Shown piece after piece: positions 22,058 to 32,730 of a stretch of DNA of 64,000 nt (positions are counted from its first letter, which is position 1; the number at the start of each line of letters is the position of its first letter). A program made the position numbers and the translations under genes. The notes below the pieces were generated by a model. It saw nothing but the letters and a program-made list of their open reading frames with translations, ran no database searches and was not told where the DNA came from. Source of the DNA: Sympetrum striolatum (taxonomy: Eukaryota > Arthropoda > Insecta > Odonata > Libellulidae); NCBI GenBank assembly GCA_947579665.1, contig OX388348.1, positions 620,001 to 684,000 on the forward strand. The letters run 5' to 3'.

Positions 22058-23699
22058 TTGAAGAGGAAATTGAAAACATCTACCAAACTCTTGGCACTGA
22101 ACATGACAAAGAAGCCCACTACTACAAAGTTATTACGGGAGATTTTAATGCTCGAGTAGGTCAGCGGGAAGCTGATGACACATACGGACTGGGCCAGAGA
22201 AATGAGCGAGGTCACCGCTTAGTAGAGTTTGCAGAATGCACCAATATTAATATAACAAATAAGTACTTTAAGAAAAATCGTACAAGGAAATGGACGAGGA
22301 GAGGTCCCAATGGAACAAAAAATGAAATGGACTACATATTGGTAAACAGACTCTACACTGTAACTTACTGTGAAGTTTTGAATAATTTCAACACTGTAAT
22401 TGACCACAGAATTGTTAGATGCAGAATTAATATTAACCCCCGAATGGAACGAAAGAAGTTGGTTTTATGCAAGAAGGATGAGATAAATATCGCTAAACTA
22501 TCAGATAACAAGAAGCAGTTTCAGCTGGAACTTAGAAATAGATCCTCAACACTTCAGGAGGAAGAACTCGAAACCAAAGTTATGAAGAAAGCGCCAGAGG
22601 AAGTAGTAAGCATGCCAAGAAAACCCAAGGATAAGAAGTTTAGAGATAGAACCCGGCAAATGATGAAACAACAGAAGGAACTGAAGAATTCAGACACTCC
22701 AAGAGATAACATCGAATATGCTGAGCTTTGCAAAGCCATCAGAGTAGAGATCAAGGAAGATGTGAGGAATTTTAATGAAAAGATTGTGCAAGAGGCCATA
22801 GAAAATAACAAGAGCATAAATAGGGCTAGAAGATGCCTAGCAATTGGCAAAAAACAGATTTTAGCATTACAGAAAAGAGATGACACAACAACATATAATA
22901 GACCAGCAATATTGAGGACTGTAGCAGAACACTTTGGCAATCTATACAAGAAGATGGGATGTGCCGAAGAGGAAAGCCAAAGCTCACAAAATCTCCTCTC
23001 CATTCTCCCAGAAGAGGTAATGACAGCGATTAAGCAGATGAAGAAAGGGAAAGCAGGAGGAGCAGATGGGGTGTTGGTGGAGTATCTGAAAGCTGGTGGA
23101 ACAGAGATTGCTAATGTTTTAGCACAATTATTCAGAAATTGTGTAAAACAAGGAACGATTCCCAAGGAATTGAACCACACAAGGATTGCCCTTCTGCACA
23201 AGAAAGGAAGCAAAGAGGATTTGAAGGACTGTCACCCCATTAGCCTCCTTCCAGTTGTCTATGAAACATTCATGAGGATAATAGCTGAACGTCTTAAGAT
23301 GACCCTGTCTTCAGCACAGCCTAGAGAACATGCAGGATTCCGGAAAGGCTTCAGCACTATGGACCACATCCCCACATTACAGGAAATTATTAACAGAACG
23401 AATGAGTACGAGATGCCACTCGTCCTTTGCTTTGTGGATTACGAACAGGCCTTCGACTCGGTAAGTACCTCCTCCACTCTGAAAGCTCTGAAGAATCAAG
23501 GAATAGATTCTGAGCACATCCATCTCTTGCGCAGTGTCAATGAGAATGCGACAGCTTCAGAAATGCTGCATGAAGAGACTGATGAATTCAAGATTGAGAA
23601 GGGAGTTCATAAAGGTGACGGTCTTTCTCCCACCTTGTTCACAGCTGTTTTAGAAGAAGTTTTTCAAACCCTTGATTGGGAAGAGAAGGGCTTAAGAAT
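22058..23699 (+). mobile_element. RTE-clade LINE ORF, endonuclease and reverse transcriptase (5' part), unit A
   Basis: An uninterrupted frame of about 550 codons. The N-terminal part is the C-terminal half of an AP endonuclease: GDFNARVG, then GLGQRNERGHRLVEF, then W...DYILV and a 'DHR' ending. The reverse transcriptase follows, with 'MKKGKAGGADGV', 'TRIALLHKKGS', 'AGFRKGFSTMDHI', the catalytic Asp in LCFVDYEQAFDSV, and 'GVHKGDGLSPTLF'. The order and motifs fit the RTE/BovB group. The first ~130 residues of the endonuclease are missing, so it is 5'-truncated. It inserted into an older Helitron and is itself interrupted at 23,700 by Harbinger. Unit B has the same insertion in decayed form. 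Confidence 0.8.
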
Positions 23700-23875
23700 A
23701 AAGGCTTGGGCACACAGAAAGCGGTCTGTCGCGACGGGCAGCTACCCAGCGGTCGTCGCGACGAGCAGCGATATAGGGACGTCACATAGAACGCAATATC
23801 TTTGAGTGAGCGGACGAGTCTGGTCGCTTTCTTCTTGAGAAGTAGTAGTGCGTTTTCATATTTTTTAGATTGAGT

Positions 23876-24162
23876 ATGAGCTCGGACGAAGAAGAACTCC
23901 TTCTGCTATTAGCTTTGCGAAGCAAAAAGAAGAATAGACGATGTTGGGTGCATGAAATCAATAGGAAGAGAGAACAATTTGGGGAATACCACCGCTTATG
24001 TATCGAACTGGAGTCACATGAAGATAGGTTTTTCAAGTATTTTTGTATGTCGCGAGAATGTTTCGAGGAATTGCATGATTTGATAAAATGCAGGATTGGA
24101 AAGTGCACAACGAACTGGAGAAAACCAATTGAACCAAGGCAAAGACTAGCTATTTGTTTAAG
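23876..24162 (+). CDS. Harbinger transposase (HARBI1-like), exon 1
   Basis: It starts ATG at 23,876 with an acidic MSSDEEELLLLLALRSKKK segment, and ends TTTAAG|GTAAGT at 24,162. This exon encodes the N-terminal helical region ending ...PRQRLAICLR. Joining to 25,085 completes an Arg codon (AG+A) and continues HLATGDTYQTIA, the usual helix-turn-helix of the family. An in-frame TTG lies two codons upstream; the ATG is preferred. Exon lengths 287 and 883 sum to 390 codons including stop, so the frame is intact. Confidence 0.88.
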
Positions 24163-24261
24163 GTAAGTTATAAAACGTATTAATAAGAAATAATATGATA
24201 CAATAAATTTTTATTCTGATAAAACAATAGATAAACGAAATTACAAACTCAGAAATTGTTG

Positions 24262-24983
24262 TTAATTATTAAGATTAGATTGTTCATGTACATCATGCTC
24301 AGAAAGGAATGCATTGCTACTTTTGACAGTCGAATGTGAACAACCACTATAATCCAGTATTTCTTCAGAGTAGTTGTAAGTTGTAAAGCCTTGTGTCTCA
24401 AATCCACTTGAACTTGAAGTAGAAAATGCTGGCGATGTGGCTTCCTGTTCTTGAAGCTCATATAGTTCGGTTTCCGAGAAGAGAGTAGCTAGTTTTAACT
24501 TTAACAACGATTGAGTCTTTGGCCTGAATGTTTTAAAAGTCGCAGCGTAACTAAGAAACAAGTGATCTACCCCGTCAATATTTTTTTCCTGAGATTTCTT
24601 ACTTTGTAAATAGGAAATTACTTTGTCAACCTCAGAGTCAGACGAAACATTTCCCGTGGCTTCACTATGTGACTTCATTTTCTTCTTCGGTGGCGGTGGA
24701 GGTAGCATTTCTGGTGGTGAATGGAGTTGGTTCGATGCGTCATTGTTGGTCGCCAAAGGCGACGTAGGCTCTGGTGTGGGGCTTTCATCCTCAATTTCTC
24801 TTGTCGCTTGGGTTACATTACTGCTCTGAGTACGATATTGAATCGTCGCATCCAGAAATGACAATTGACTACTCCATGGCCACTTGGAATACTTTGTGGC
24901 TTGCCCTGTCTCACCTTTTATGCTCTTCTTGAACCTCATATAAGAGTCACGTAAATTTTTCCATTTCGTTTTCGCAGCATCAC
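24262..24983 (-). CDS. Harbinger partner protein (MADF), exon 2
   Basis: Minus strand, after the acceptor TTTGTTTTAG. It completes the MADF domain: the codon split over the intron gives Ser, then DAAKTKWKNLRDSYMRFKKS and KYSKWPWSSQLSFLDATI. The remainder is a low-complexity, Ser/Thr/Pro-rich linker with a polyproline run, ending in TAA at 24,262. Exons of 139 and 722 nt sum to 287 codons. PIF/Harbinger elements carry a second Myb/SANT- or MADF-type gene needed for nuclear import and DNA binding. The 3' end converges on the transposase intron. Confidence 0.85.
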
Positions 24984-25084
24984 CTAAAACAAATGTTAAT
25001 GATTTGTAGTTTGAATCTGACCATGAAACAATACATGAAAATACAATAACTTCGTTAAATTAACGAGGCATTGATTTTTTTCAG

Positions 25085-25967
25085 ACATTTGGCTACAGGC
25101 GACACTTATCAGACCATTGCTTTCTCTTTTCGGCTGGGTCGTTCTACCGTCTCCAAAATTGTGAAGGAAGTATGCCGAGAAATTTGGAACATTCTACAAC
25201 CAAAATATTTACCTAAACCTACGTTAGAGATGTGGAACAGAGCTGAGGAAGGATTCGCAGAAATATGGGGATTTCCGAACTGCATTGGAAGCATAGACGG
25301 AAAACATGTCAAACTGAAATGCCCGGCTAACAGTGGGTCGCAGTTTTTCTGTTACAAAAATTTTTTTTCAATCGTTCTTCTAGCAGTAGTTGACCCATAC
25401 TATAAGTTTATGGTAGTTGATATAGGAAGTTACGGACGTCACAGCGACAGCGGTATTTTCGAAAATTCCCTTTTTTACCGAGAGTACATTGATGGAAAAA
25501 CTATTCTACCGCCGAAGCCACTGCCGGGTGCAGACACTCCAGTTCCTCATGTTTTGGTTGGTGATGAAGGCTTTGCACTTCAAACTTATTTAATGAGACC
25601 ATATCCGAAACAAGGAGTAATCAATAATGCACGAAAGAAACAATTCAATTTGCATCTCAGCCGAGCACGTCGTGTAGTGGAGAACGCATTTGGTATATTG
25701 GCAATGAAATGGCGGGTATTTTTAAGAGCTATCGAGGCAGATGTTGAAACAGCGGGTTATATTGTAAAAGCAGCTTGCTGTTTGCACAATTACATTATAT
25801 CAAAGAAGAATAGTAGAGAGTGGACAGACGCAGAGACTCAAGAAGAGTGCGGGCCTACACGCGCATTTGTGGATACTACATTAACAAATCGAAGGTCGCC
25901 CAAGGCTGCAATTCAAATTCGCGAATGTTTCGCTGATTACTTTCACAGAATAAACAACGCAACATAA
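25085..25967 (+). CDS. Harbinger transposase (HARBI1-like), exon 2 with DDE nuclease
   Basis: It follows the acceptor TTTTTTTCAG. The HTH region (TIAFSFRLGRSTVSKIV) is followed by the DDE_4 nuclease. The three catalytic residues are visible: Asp in 'IGSIDGKHV', Asp in 'VLVGDEGFAL' and Glu in 'RRVVENAFGIL'. The predicted protein is 389 residues, the normal size for PIF/Harbinger transposases. No stop or frameshift is seen. It would cut DNA at the element's inverted repeats in the nucleus, together with the MADF partner. It is the most intact transposase in the window. Confidence 0.92.
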
Positions 25968-26063
25968 TAAAATAACACACAATTGTAATGTTTATGTAAC
26001 AAACGCTACTGTAATTTTCATTTTTGTTTATAATTACACTAATTATAATAAAATGATACTTAC

Positions 26064-26202
26064 TTGTCATATTGAGTTCTTGAGCTATCTCATTCCATGC
26101 TTCAGCCTTTTTAAAAACATTTTTATAATGTTCGTGTGAACTATCAAATAAAAACCTGTACTTGCGCACATTTTCTATAAAAATTTCAACTTGTTCACTC
26201 AT
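26064..26202 (-). CDS. Harbinger partner protein (MADF), exon 1
   Basis: Minus strand, ATG at 26,202. It encodes MSEQVEIFIENVRKYRFLF then 'KKAEAWNEIAQELNMT', the first two helices of a MADF domain. It ends ACA A|GTAAGT at 26,064 and joins 24,983 in frame. The intron spans the transposase exon 2 on the other strand, so the two genes are interleaved. Confidence 0.85.
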
Positions 26203-26409
26203 CTTGTTGGATCGAAGGTGGCAAGGCGGTCACGCTAGAATCTGTAAACTTGTACAACCAGATCGCTTGTCGTCGCGACAAAGACTAGCAGGCAGCGACA
26301 GACCGCGCTCTGTGTGGCAGAGATGATACAATGATGTTTAATACAACTAGGCCTCCAGACCGTCTCGCTGCCCGTCGCGACAGACCGCTTTCTGTGTGCC
26401 CAAGCCTTT

Positions 26410-27145
26410 AATGGGGAGTACATCAGTCATCTCCGTTTTGCAGATGATATAGTTCTCTTTCCAGCTAATGCAGAAGATCTACAGAAGATAGAACTCAGGA
26501 TAAACCTAACAAAAACAAAGGTAATGTATAATTCTTTTGCAGTGCAAGAACCAATCAAACTTCAAGAACAACCTCTGGATGTTTGCTTGGAATACACATA
26601 CCTGGGACAACTTGTAACAACAAGAGAGAAAAACAGGATTAATGAAGTGAACAGAAGAATGAAACTTGGCTGGAGTGCATTTGGTAGGAACTCACACATT
26701 CTGAAATCAATAATGCCAATGGTTTTGAAGAGGAAGGTCTTCAACCAATGCATTTTACCTGTCCTGACCTATGGAAGTGAAACTTGGGTGTTAAATGCTG
26801 CAATAACCCAGAGACTTCCGACAACGCAAAGGAGCATGGAGCGCTGTATGCTGGGAATCACAAGAAGAGACAGGAAACGCAACACTTGAGTGAGAATGAT
26901 GACTGGAGTTACAGACATCATAGATAAGGTAAGATCACTGAAATGGAGGTGGGCAGGCCATGTTGCGATAAGAAACGACAACCGTTGGACATCTGCAGTT
27001 CTGAACTGGATACCAAGAGATGTGAAGAGACCAAGAAGAAGACCTGTGGACAGGTGGAATAGAGACATCATCAAGTACTTAGGAGTAACGTGGCAACGAG
27101 AAGCTCAGGAATAAAATTGGAAAGTGATGATGGACTGATGATGAT
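26410..27145 (+). mobile_element. RTE LINE 3' part (YADD box to tail), unit A
   Basis: Continuation of the LINE after Harbinger: NGEYISHLRFADDIVLF carries the FADD catalytic box. The thumb and C-terminal region follow ('YLGQLVTTREKNRINEVN', 'LTYGSETWVLNAAITQRL', then 'LKWRWAGHV' and 'RPRRRPVDRW'). Between the FADD box and 'NLTKTKVM' about 15 codons are missing, a deletion shared with unit B. There is one in-frame TGA at 26,887-26,889 where B has TGG. The element ends in a GATGATGATG-rich tail typical of RTE. Confidence 0.78.
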
Positions 27146-27176
27146 GACATCCGGGGAAACATCTATATATAATAGA
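27146..27176 (-). mobile_element. Helitron 5' terminus (part 2 of the split copy)
   Basis: CATCCGGGGAAACATCTATA running to AATAGA is the reverse complement of the Helitron 5' end. It directly follows the LINE tail and abuts the next Helitron at 27,177. Confidence 0.6.
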
Positions 27177-28521
27177 TGAGTAAGAGTTGCTTGCATACTG
27201 CAAGCATATGAAATGTATTTATAATCTTTATTCACATGCCAAGTTTTGAGTTTCAATGTTATCGGTAAGAGTTTAAAATAATTTTAAAAATCGTAGCATT
27301 TTCTTTCTTTTCAGATGCCTGGTGTCAAACCAAGGAACTATTGGCTGATGTTAATAGATAAAATAATTTGTTAGGAACTGATCTTAATTAATGCAAAGTT
27401 TGAAGTTTATGTCGTACCAAGAAGGTCCTGAAATAAGACTCCATTATCCCCATCTTAAATGCATTGGTTATTGCAAATGGCTTTCTGGGATCGAACCAAG
27501 GACAATCAAGGAAATCTAAAACATGTTTTCGAAATGTATCTATGATCTCAAACAATATGCCTGATTTCAAGATTCTATATTATTGTGAATGGGTTCAAAA
27601 ATATTCTTAAATGTAGGATATGTTACTTGTAGTAGAGACGACTGGTGTCGAACCCAGGACATATTGGCTGTTGATAATGCACAGTACGACTTCTTAGAAC
27701 TTTTATTCAATGCAAAGTATGAAGTCGATATCATGCTGGGATCTATCTATCTATATTGTTGGGAAAGGGTTCAAAATAATTATTGAAAATCGGATCAGTT
27801 ACTGATTGTAGAGACGCCTGGAGTCGAACCCAGGACACATTGACAGCTGGGAATGCACAGTTTGATTTGTATACACTTAGTCTTTCATAATACAAAGTTT
27901 GATGTCTTTATCGTGCCGGGAAGTACCTATAATTTGTTTCCGTTATCTCCGTAAGAAATGCATTGAGGAATTTAAATTTCCCTCTGGGATCGAACCAAGG
28001 ACCATCAGCGAATATGTAAAATTTGATCCTGAAATTTATTATTGATCTCCAACTCCATGCCGAATTTCAAGTTTCCATGCCATCGGGAAAGGGTCCAAAA
28101 AAAATCTTAAAAATCGCCACAATGCAATTTAAACGGCCGATTTTTGCCCCGACCTAGCATCGAACCCAGGATATTTTCCGTAAAACTCATTTATGTTTTC
28201 GATAGATCATGGCCATATATATAGGCTCCTTGAGTTTCGATTCTCTACCTATCCGGAAAGTATTTTTTTTTAATTCCCGAAAATCAAAGCAATGCATTTA
28301 AACGGGAAAAATCGGGACTTTGAGGCCCTCTGGAATCGAACCCATGACATCGAGGCTCAAAATCGCAATTTTTCTGGAGGTTATACGTTATGGCCAATAT
28401 GTCGTAAAAATTTCAAGCCATTGACGCTAGTGGTTTAGCCTGTGACTTTGTATCCTCTCTAAATATATATATATATATATGATATATGAATGAATCCGGA
28501 GAAGCATCTATATATAATAGA
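27177..28521 (-). mobile_element. Non-autonomous Helitron, copy 5, inserted head-to-tail
   Basis: Minus-strand copy of 1,345 bp. Its 3' end (hairpin GCTTGCAGTATGCAAGC, then ...CTCTTACTCA) abuts the 5' TCTATT of the previous copy, and its own 5' end TCTATTATATATAGATGC closes at 28,521. Seven B-box-like motifs (as 'tcgaacc' on the plus strand) occur near 27,325, 27,490, 27,650, 27,825, 27,990, 28,160 and 28,335. The 28,458-28,482 TA/AT run corresponds to the microsatellite of the family. Confidence 0.85.
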
Positions 28522-31227
28522 TAATAGATTAGAGAATATTTTGCAACATAAGACATAATTTTTGGTGGAATAAAGTTAAGAATTATTTTAGTTTTAAGTT
28601 GTGACAAGAAGACTATGGATATAATTATGTATTTTTATGAACTAAATCTCGGAAAATCTTAAATTATATAGTAGAAGCGGCAACAACAAATAACATCAAA
28701 TGAAAATTGTGTTAGATATTCAAATCCTTTCAAATTTTATTAGCTTCACATAAAGATGATATCATTAGAGGTGTTATATTTTCTATTCAGGAAAAACGTA
28801 AGTTTTCATGAGTCGACTTCACTGAAGGAGGCTCTCCGAATCCTTGCCGAGGATGAAGAGAGTGAGGAAGATGTTAACGATTTCTTCATTTCTCCAACAG
28901 AAGAAAATGAGCTAACTGATGAAAATGAGGAAAGATTGGTTGAATCTTTTCACTGGCAAGCAAATGAGGGCACAAGCCGAGATTCAGTTGGCAACCAAGG
29001 AAAGAATCGGTGCTGGAGAAATCAATTGGAAAAAATAATCTGTGCAGAGAAAATGGATGAAGGGCAGCATCAAGTGTACGGGAAGCTGTTCTAAAGCAGA
29101 TTACTGTTCATACTCTAAACTTAGCTGCATCTAATTGCTAGAGCTCTTCATCGATGACGAGCTTGTCGCATTCATATGGAACAAAGTGAGAATTACGCCC
29201 GATTTTTTAATTGCCCCAGTCCACAAATTACAGCAGAGGAGATGCGAGCCGTCATTGGCATTTTGATTGTCTTTGGATACAACGTTCTCATGGAAAAAAT
29301 ATTACTTAGACGCGAAAAAGGATTTACATATTGAATTGCATAATGGAGCGATGAGAAGGGACTGATTCTTCAAAATAATGAGGTTTTTACACTTAGCGGA
29401 TAACACTAAGTTAGACAGTCAAGCGATGGGTTCTACAAAGTCTGGCCTACGATGAAAAGGATTACACAGAGATGGATGCAGCATTTGGTGCCTTCCCAGT
29501 TCTTAGATTGTGGAGGAGAGATGATCAGATACTACGGAAGACACAGATGCAAGCGATTTAGTAGAGGTAAACCGATACCATTCGGTTATAAGTCTGAACT
29601 CTGACGCTGGATACTCATTAATTTTGAATTTGAACCTCAGTGTCATGGGTTCGATTCCAGAAGGCCCCAAAGTCATGATTTTTCCCGTTTAAATGCATTG
29701 CTTTGATTTTCTGGAATTTAAAAAAAATACTTTCCGGATAGGTAGAGAACTAAAACTCTAGAAACTTATTGATAAGGTCAGGATCTATCGATAACATGAA
29801 TGACTTTTACAGAAAATGCAAAAATCCGCCGTTTAAAATACATTGAGGTAGTTTTTCATTATTTTTTTTGATGCACTTAACGAATTGATAGGAAGTTTGT
29901 GCTAGGCGAGAAGATGTATGGTAAGAATTAGTTTAAGAAAAATATTTAGATAAGACCGTACTATTCCTGGGTTCGATGCCAGAGCACATTAACATTCCTC
30001 TCATAAGGAATATAAGGGAAAAGTAGGACGTCGTTTGAGGCAGTTGCAGCCAATATTTCTGCTTGAGTTTTCCCATATATTTAGAGACGGTGATCTACTG
30101 TTGTTCTGCATAGTAATTATCAACAGGAAGACATGGGTTCTATGCTAGACGGAGAAATTGCAGCTAATTTAAAAAAATATTTTTTTCAATACTTTTTCTA
30201 CTTTTGAGGACACTCTCGATATTATGTCGACTTGAAATTTGTGTTATCAAGATGCTTGCAGAATAATTTATACGAAAGACTTTATTGTCACATTTGAATA
30301 GATGTGGCTACAATGGAACAGGGCAATTCAGAAAGAACCGGATTCCGTAAGATTGTCCGCTACCACCAAAAAATGATCTAAAAAAGGAGGAGAGTGGAAA
30401 GAGCGTCACAGCTATTTCTACATGCGAAGGAATAGGAATTTCTAAATGGCTGGACAATTTGGTAATTGTGGCAGCTTCAACAGCATATGGAGTTACGCTG
30501 TTGATGAAAGTTAAAAGATATTGTAGGAAACAAAAGAAAATTATTCAGCTTCCATAACCCTGCGTCATATCCAAGTATAATAAGCATATGGGTGGAACAG
30601 ACCAAATTCATGAACACGTAAATTCACCGCAAATTGGTAAGATGTGATTTTTATAAATCATTTACAACTCAGAGAATCGAATAATAATATTAAAGGGAAT
30701 CCTCAGATCCAAGGACAAAATTAGAGTTTAGAAGAGAGATTGCTGTGGTGTACTTTATTCGGAACAAGACGGAATACAAACCATCCGGCGGACGACTCAG
30801 CAATTCTTCCACGTCATAAACTGGCTCCGTGAAAGAGTTGCATTTAATCGGTGACATACCGCAAAACAAGGGAAAATGCTGAAAATACGAAGAGTGTGAG
30901 AGTCGTGGGAGAACAATTCGTAACAAGTGCGATGTTGAGTTCTGTGTATGATATTTAACAAAGTACTTAACAAAATAATTATAAAATAAAAACTTATATC
31001 TTCCAATAAAAAACTTTCATACAATATTGTTCTCAAATAAATAAGATTTTTTGCAATAAAATGCTTTTTTTTAATTTCATCATGGCGCGCGCAATAGTAG
31101 AAGTGGGAAGGACTGACATGCCCATATGGGCAATATCAATATTATCTTGTTAATTTAGGTCATCTGAATACCAAAATACTAAAATTAGGGTGATTTTTAA
31201 GAAAAGATAATTCTCATCCTTGGAAGG
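28522..31227 (+). pseudogene. piggyBac element and transposase remnant, unit A
   Basis: Homologous to the complete element at 51,401-55,007, but the 5' end is missing at the Helitron boundary. Recognisable segments are an acidic N-terminus ('SLKEALRILAEDEESEEDVN'), an 'L.ELFIDDELVAFI' segment with frameshifts, 'MRFLHLADNTKLD', 'GRHRCKRFSRGKPIPFG', and a C-terminal 'NKHMGGTDQIHEH' block near 30,590. Several frameshifts and stops kill the frame, and a Helitron (29,625-30,252) lies inside. The 3' end has TTAA at 31,228-31,231. Confidence 0.75.
29625..30252 (+). mobile_element. Truncated Helitron inside piggyBac, unit A
   Basis: The 5' end is lost: piggyBac sequence jumps into 'gaacctcagtgtcatgggttcg'. 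Unit B keeps the 5' end (53,195), so unit A had a deletion of roughly 335 bp. The 3' hairpin is also lost, in both units alike. B-box motifs remain at about 29,649, 29,971 and 30,137. Confidence 0.7.
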
Positions 31228-31231
31228 TTAA

Positions 31232-32094
31232 TGAGCTACTACTAAGCGTAAGAAATACTTTCGAAACCTTACAGAATGTATTTCATGACTGCATTCTACT
31301 AAATCTACTCTACTCCATTGAAGAATATTTAAATATGGATATCAACATCGTGTAATTCTTTAGCCAATGTAACTAACATTATGTTCTCTCTAATTTATTA
31401 TGACGTGTAATTTTGTTCACAACATTGCAAAATATGACAAAAATAAGTTACGTAAATCCACAAACTAATCTAAACATGTTAAAAACAAAGGCTTTCAATC
31501 AGTTAGCAACTCTTCCTTCACATAAATATACTTCCATCTTAAAATGTTACCATCAAAATATCCTTAAATTCTAAATAAAATAGGAAGAGACGATACTGCA
31601 ATTACCGTATAATTAAATTAACAGTCATAATCACCGTTGATGCATTACCGGAAATACAACATTGTTTTCGAGATGAAATCATGATATGTGAAATTATTCC
31701 TCACATATTATCAGATGCCAACACAATTATAATCCACAATGGCATTATAACTGAACTTATAAAAAAACTAACTTGAATTGCATATGACGACAATTTCGTC
31801 TACACTAGAAACTATTAGCTAAGACCTCATGTCTACAGATATCATAATAATGGCAAATAATCTGCAGAAAACACATACATCATTCGAACACCTTAAATAT
31901 TTACTAAAAAGTAAACTGGGCTTCTCTAAATTGCATCCTAATCAGCTAAAAGGGCAATTAAGTTTATTTTCACGTATTGGCTACGGTAAAAACATCGTAA
32001 AAACTAAGCAATATACTCACCGAGTTTGCTTTCAAACAAAAAAGATCGATTTCGCAATATTTTCCAGAAAATAAATTAACGGGATCATACTTAC
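31232..32094. other. Conserved noncoding block next to the E2F remnant
   Basis: Collinear with 55,012-55,877 at high identity. I searched by eye on both strands for the next E2F exon (the dimerisation region normally following the DNA-binding domain) and did not find it. No other gene recognised. Confidence 0.4.
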
Positions 32095-32204
32095 TTCCAT
32101 TGTATACTGTTCTTACACTTCTTCTCTATTAACCCAATGCCTTCCCATACGTTCGTAATGTCATATATACGTCTCTTCTGACGAACTGCCAGCATATCAG
32201 CTGC
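32095..32204 (-). pseudogene. E2F-like DNA-binding domain, exon b, unit A
   Basis: Minus-strand exon between acceptor TTTTTCATCGCAG and donor GGAA|GTAAGT. Its 36 codons read [19 protein letters not shown] then [17 protein letters not shown]. This is the second half of the winged-helix domain of E2F transcription factors, including the RRIYD DNA-recognition motif. Trp replaces the usual Leu after TNV, shared with unit B; Cys replaces Ser in EKKSKNS, unique to A. Phase agrees with exon a. No following exon was found, and exon a has a stop, so I call a pseudogene fragment. A functional gene using another first exon is not excluded. Confidence 0.75.
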
Positions 32205-32590
32205 CTGCGATGAAAAATAACATTATAACCAACGTTAATCATGTATGTTTTCTACAATTTGAAGCCACGCCGTAACATACTACATTGATATACATCTTAT
32301 CCTGGAATGGTAAACTATGCGATGCAGCATTGCTAACAATAGGACATTAATATTGCCAAAACACGATCCGGGGCCGAAAGTTTCGATTTAAAACACACAA
32401 AATATGATTATTTCACATTTTATACACAAAAGTAGAGATAGTTGATCGATTAAATTAGTTGCAATCCGAAACATGTGCCGAATGACGCTCTTAGAACTTT
32501 GTAACGACCGCGGCTCGTTTCTCCCACTCCCTCGACGAAATAAACCCGAGGTTGAAAAGAATTACACCGCAAACACGCACGTTTACTCAC

Positions 32591-32694
32591 GATTTTGAGA
32601 TCCAAAACTCCATCTTTGGCTTTCTACAGCAGGGAGGCGAAGCGGATAGTCAACAATCCGAGAGATTTTTCAAACCTTCTCTGCTGGTTGTCAG
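32591..32694 (-). pseudogene. E2F-like DNA-binding domain, exon a with premature stop, unit A
   Basis: Minus strand, ending ATC|GTGAGT. Codons read DNQQRRFEKSLGLLTIRFAS, LL, stop, KAKDGVLDLKI. This is the first half of the E2F domain (EKSLGLLT..F..LL.AKDGVLDLK), with TAG (32,624-32,626) in place of the usual Gln codon. The same TAG is present in unit B, so inactivation predates the duplication. The expected ATG just upstream reads AAG. A 27-bp palindrome with a 9-bp target duplication follows at 32,695. Confidence 0.75.
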
Positions 32695-32721
32695 CATAGA
32701 GCTTACGTAATTAAGCTCTAT
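32695..32721. mobile_element. 27-bp palindromic insertion with 9-bp target duplication
   Basis: The insert contains ATAGAGCTTA and its inverse TAAGCTCTAT and is flanked by GGTTGTCAG at 32,686-32,694 and 32,722-32,730. Unit B has a single GGTTGTCAG at 56,469-56,477. It is either a minute foldback insertion or the relic of a larger one. Confidence 0.6.
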
Positions 32722-32730
32722 GGTTGTCAG

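Larger units (their letters stand above)
23700..26409. mobile_element. Autonomous-looking PIF/Harbinger element
   Basis: Perfect terminal inverted repeats of about 43 bp begin AAAGGCTTGGGCACACAGAA at both ends. Unit B shows the same RT codons uninterrupted (GTA AAT GGG GAG near 49,944). The flanks suggest a 3-bp TAA-type duplication with one base off. Subterminal blocks repeat GTCGCGAC next to GCAGCG (23,730-23,775 and 26,265-26,375). Two convergent genes fill the element: a HARBI1-type nuclease (plus) and a MADF-domain protein (minus). Both are open after splicing. Confidence 0.92.

Noticed and set aside
22554..23213. 219-codon minus-strand frame opposite the LINE
   Set aside because: Shadow of the reverse transcriptase frame on the other strand.
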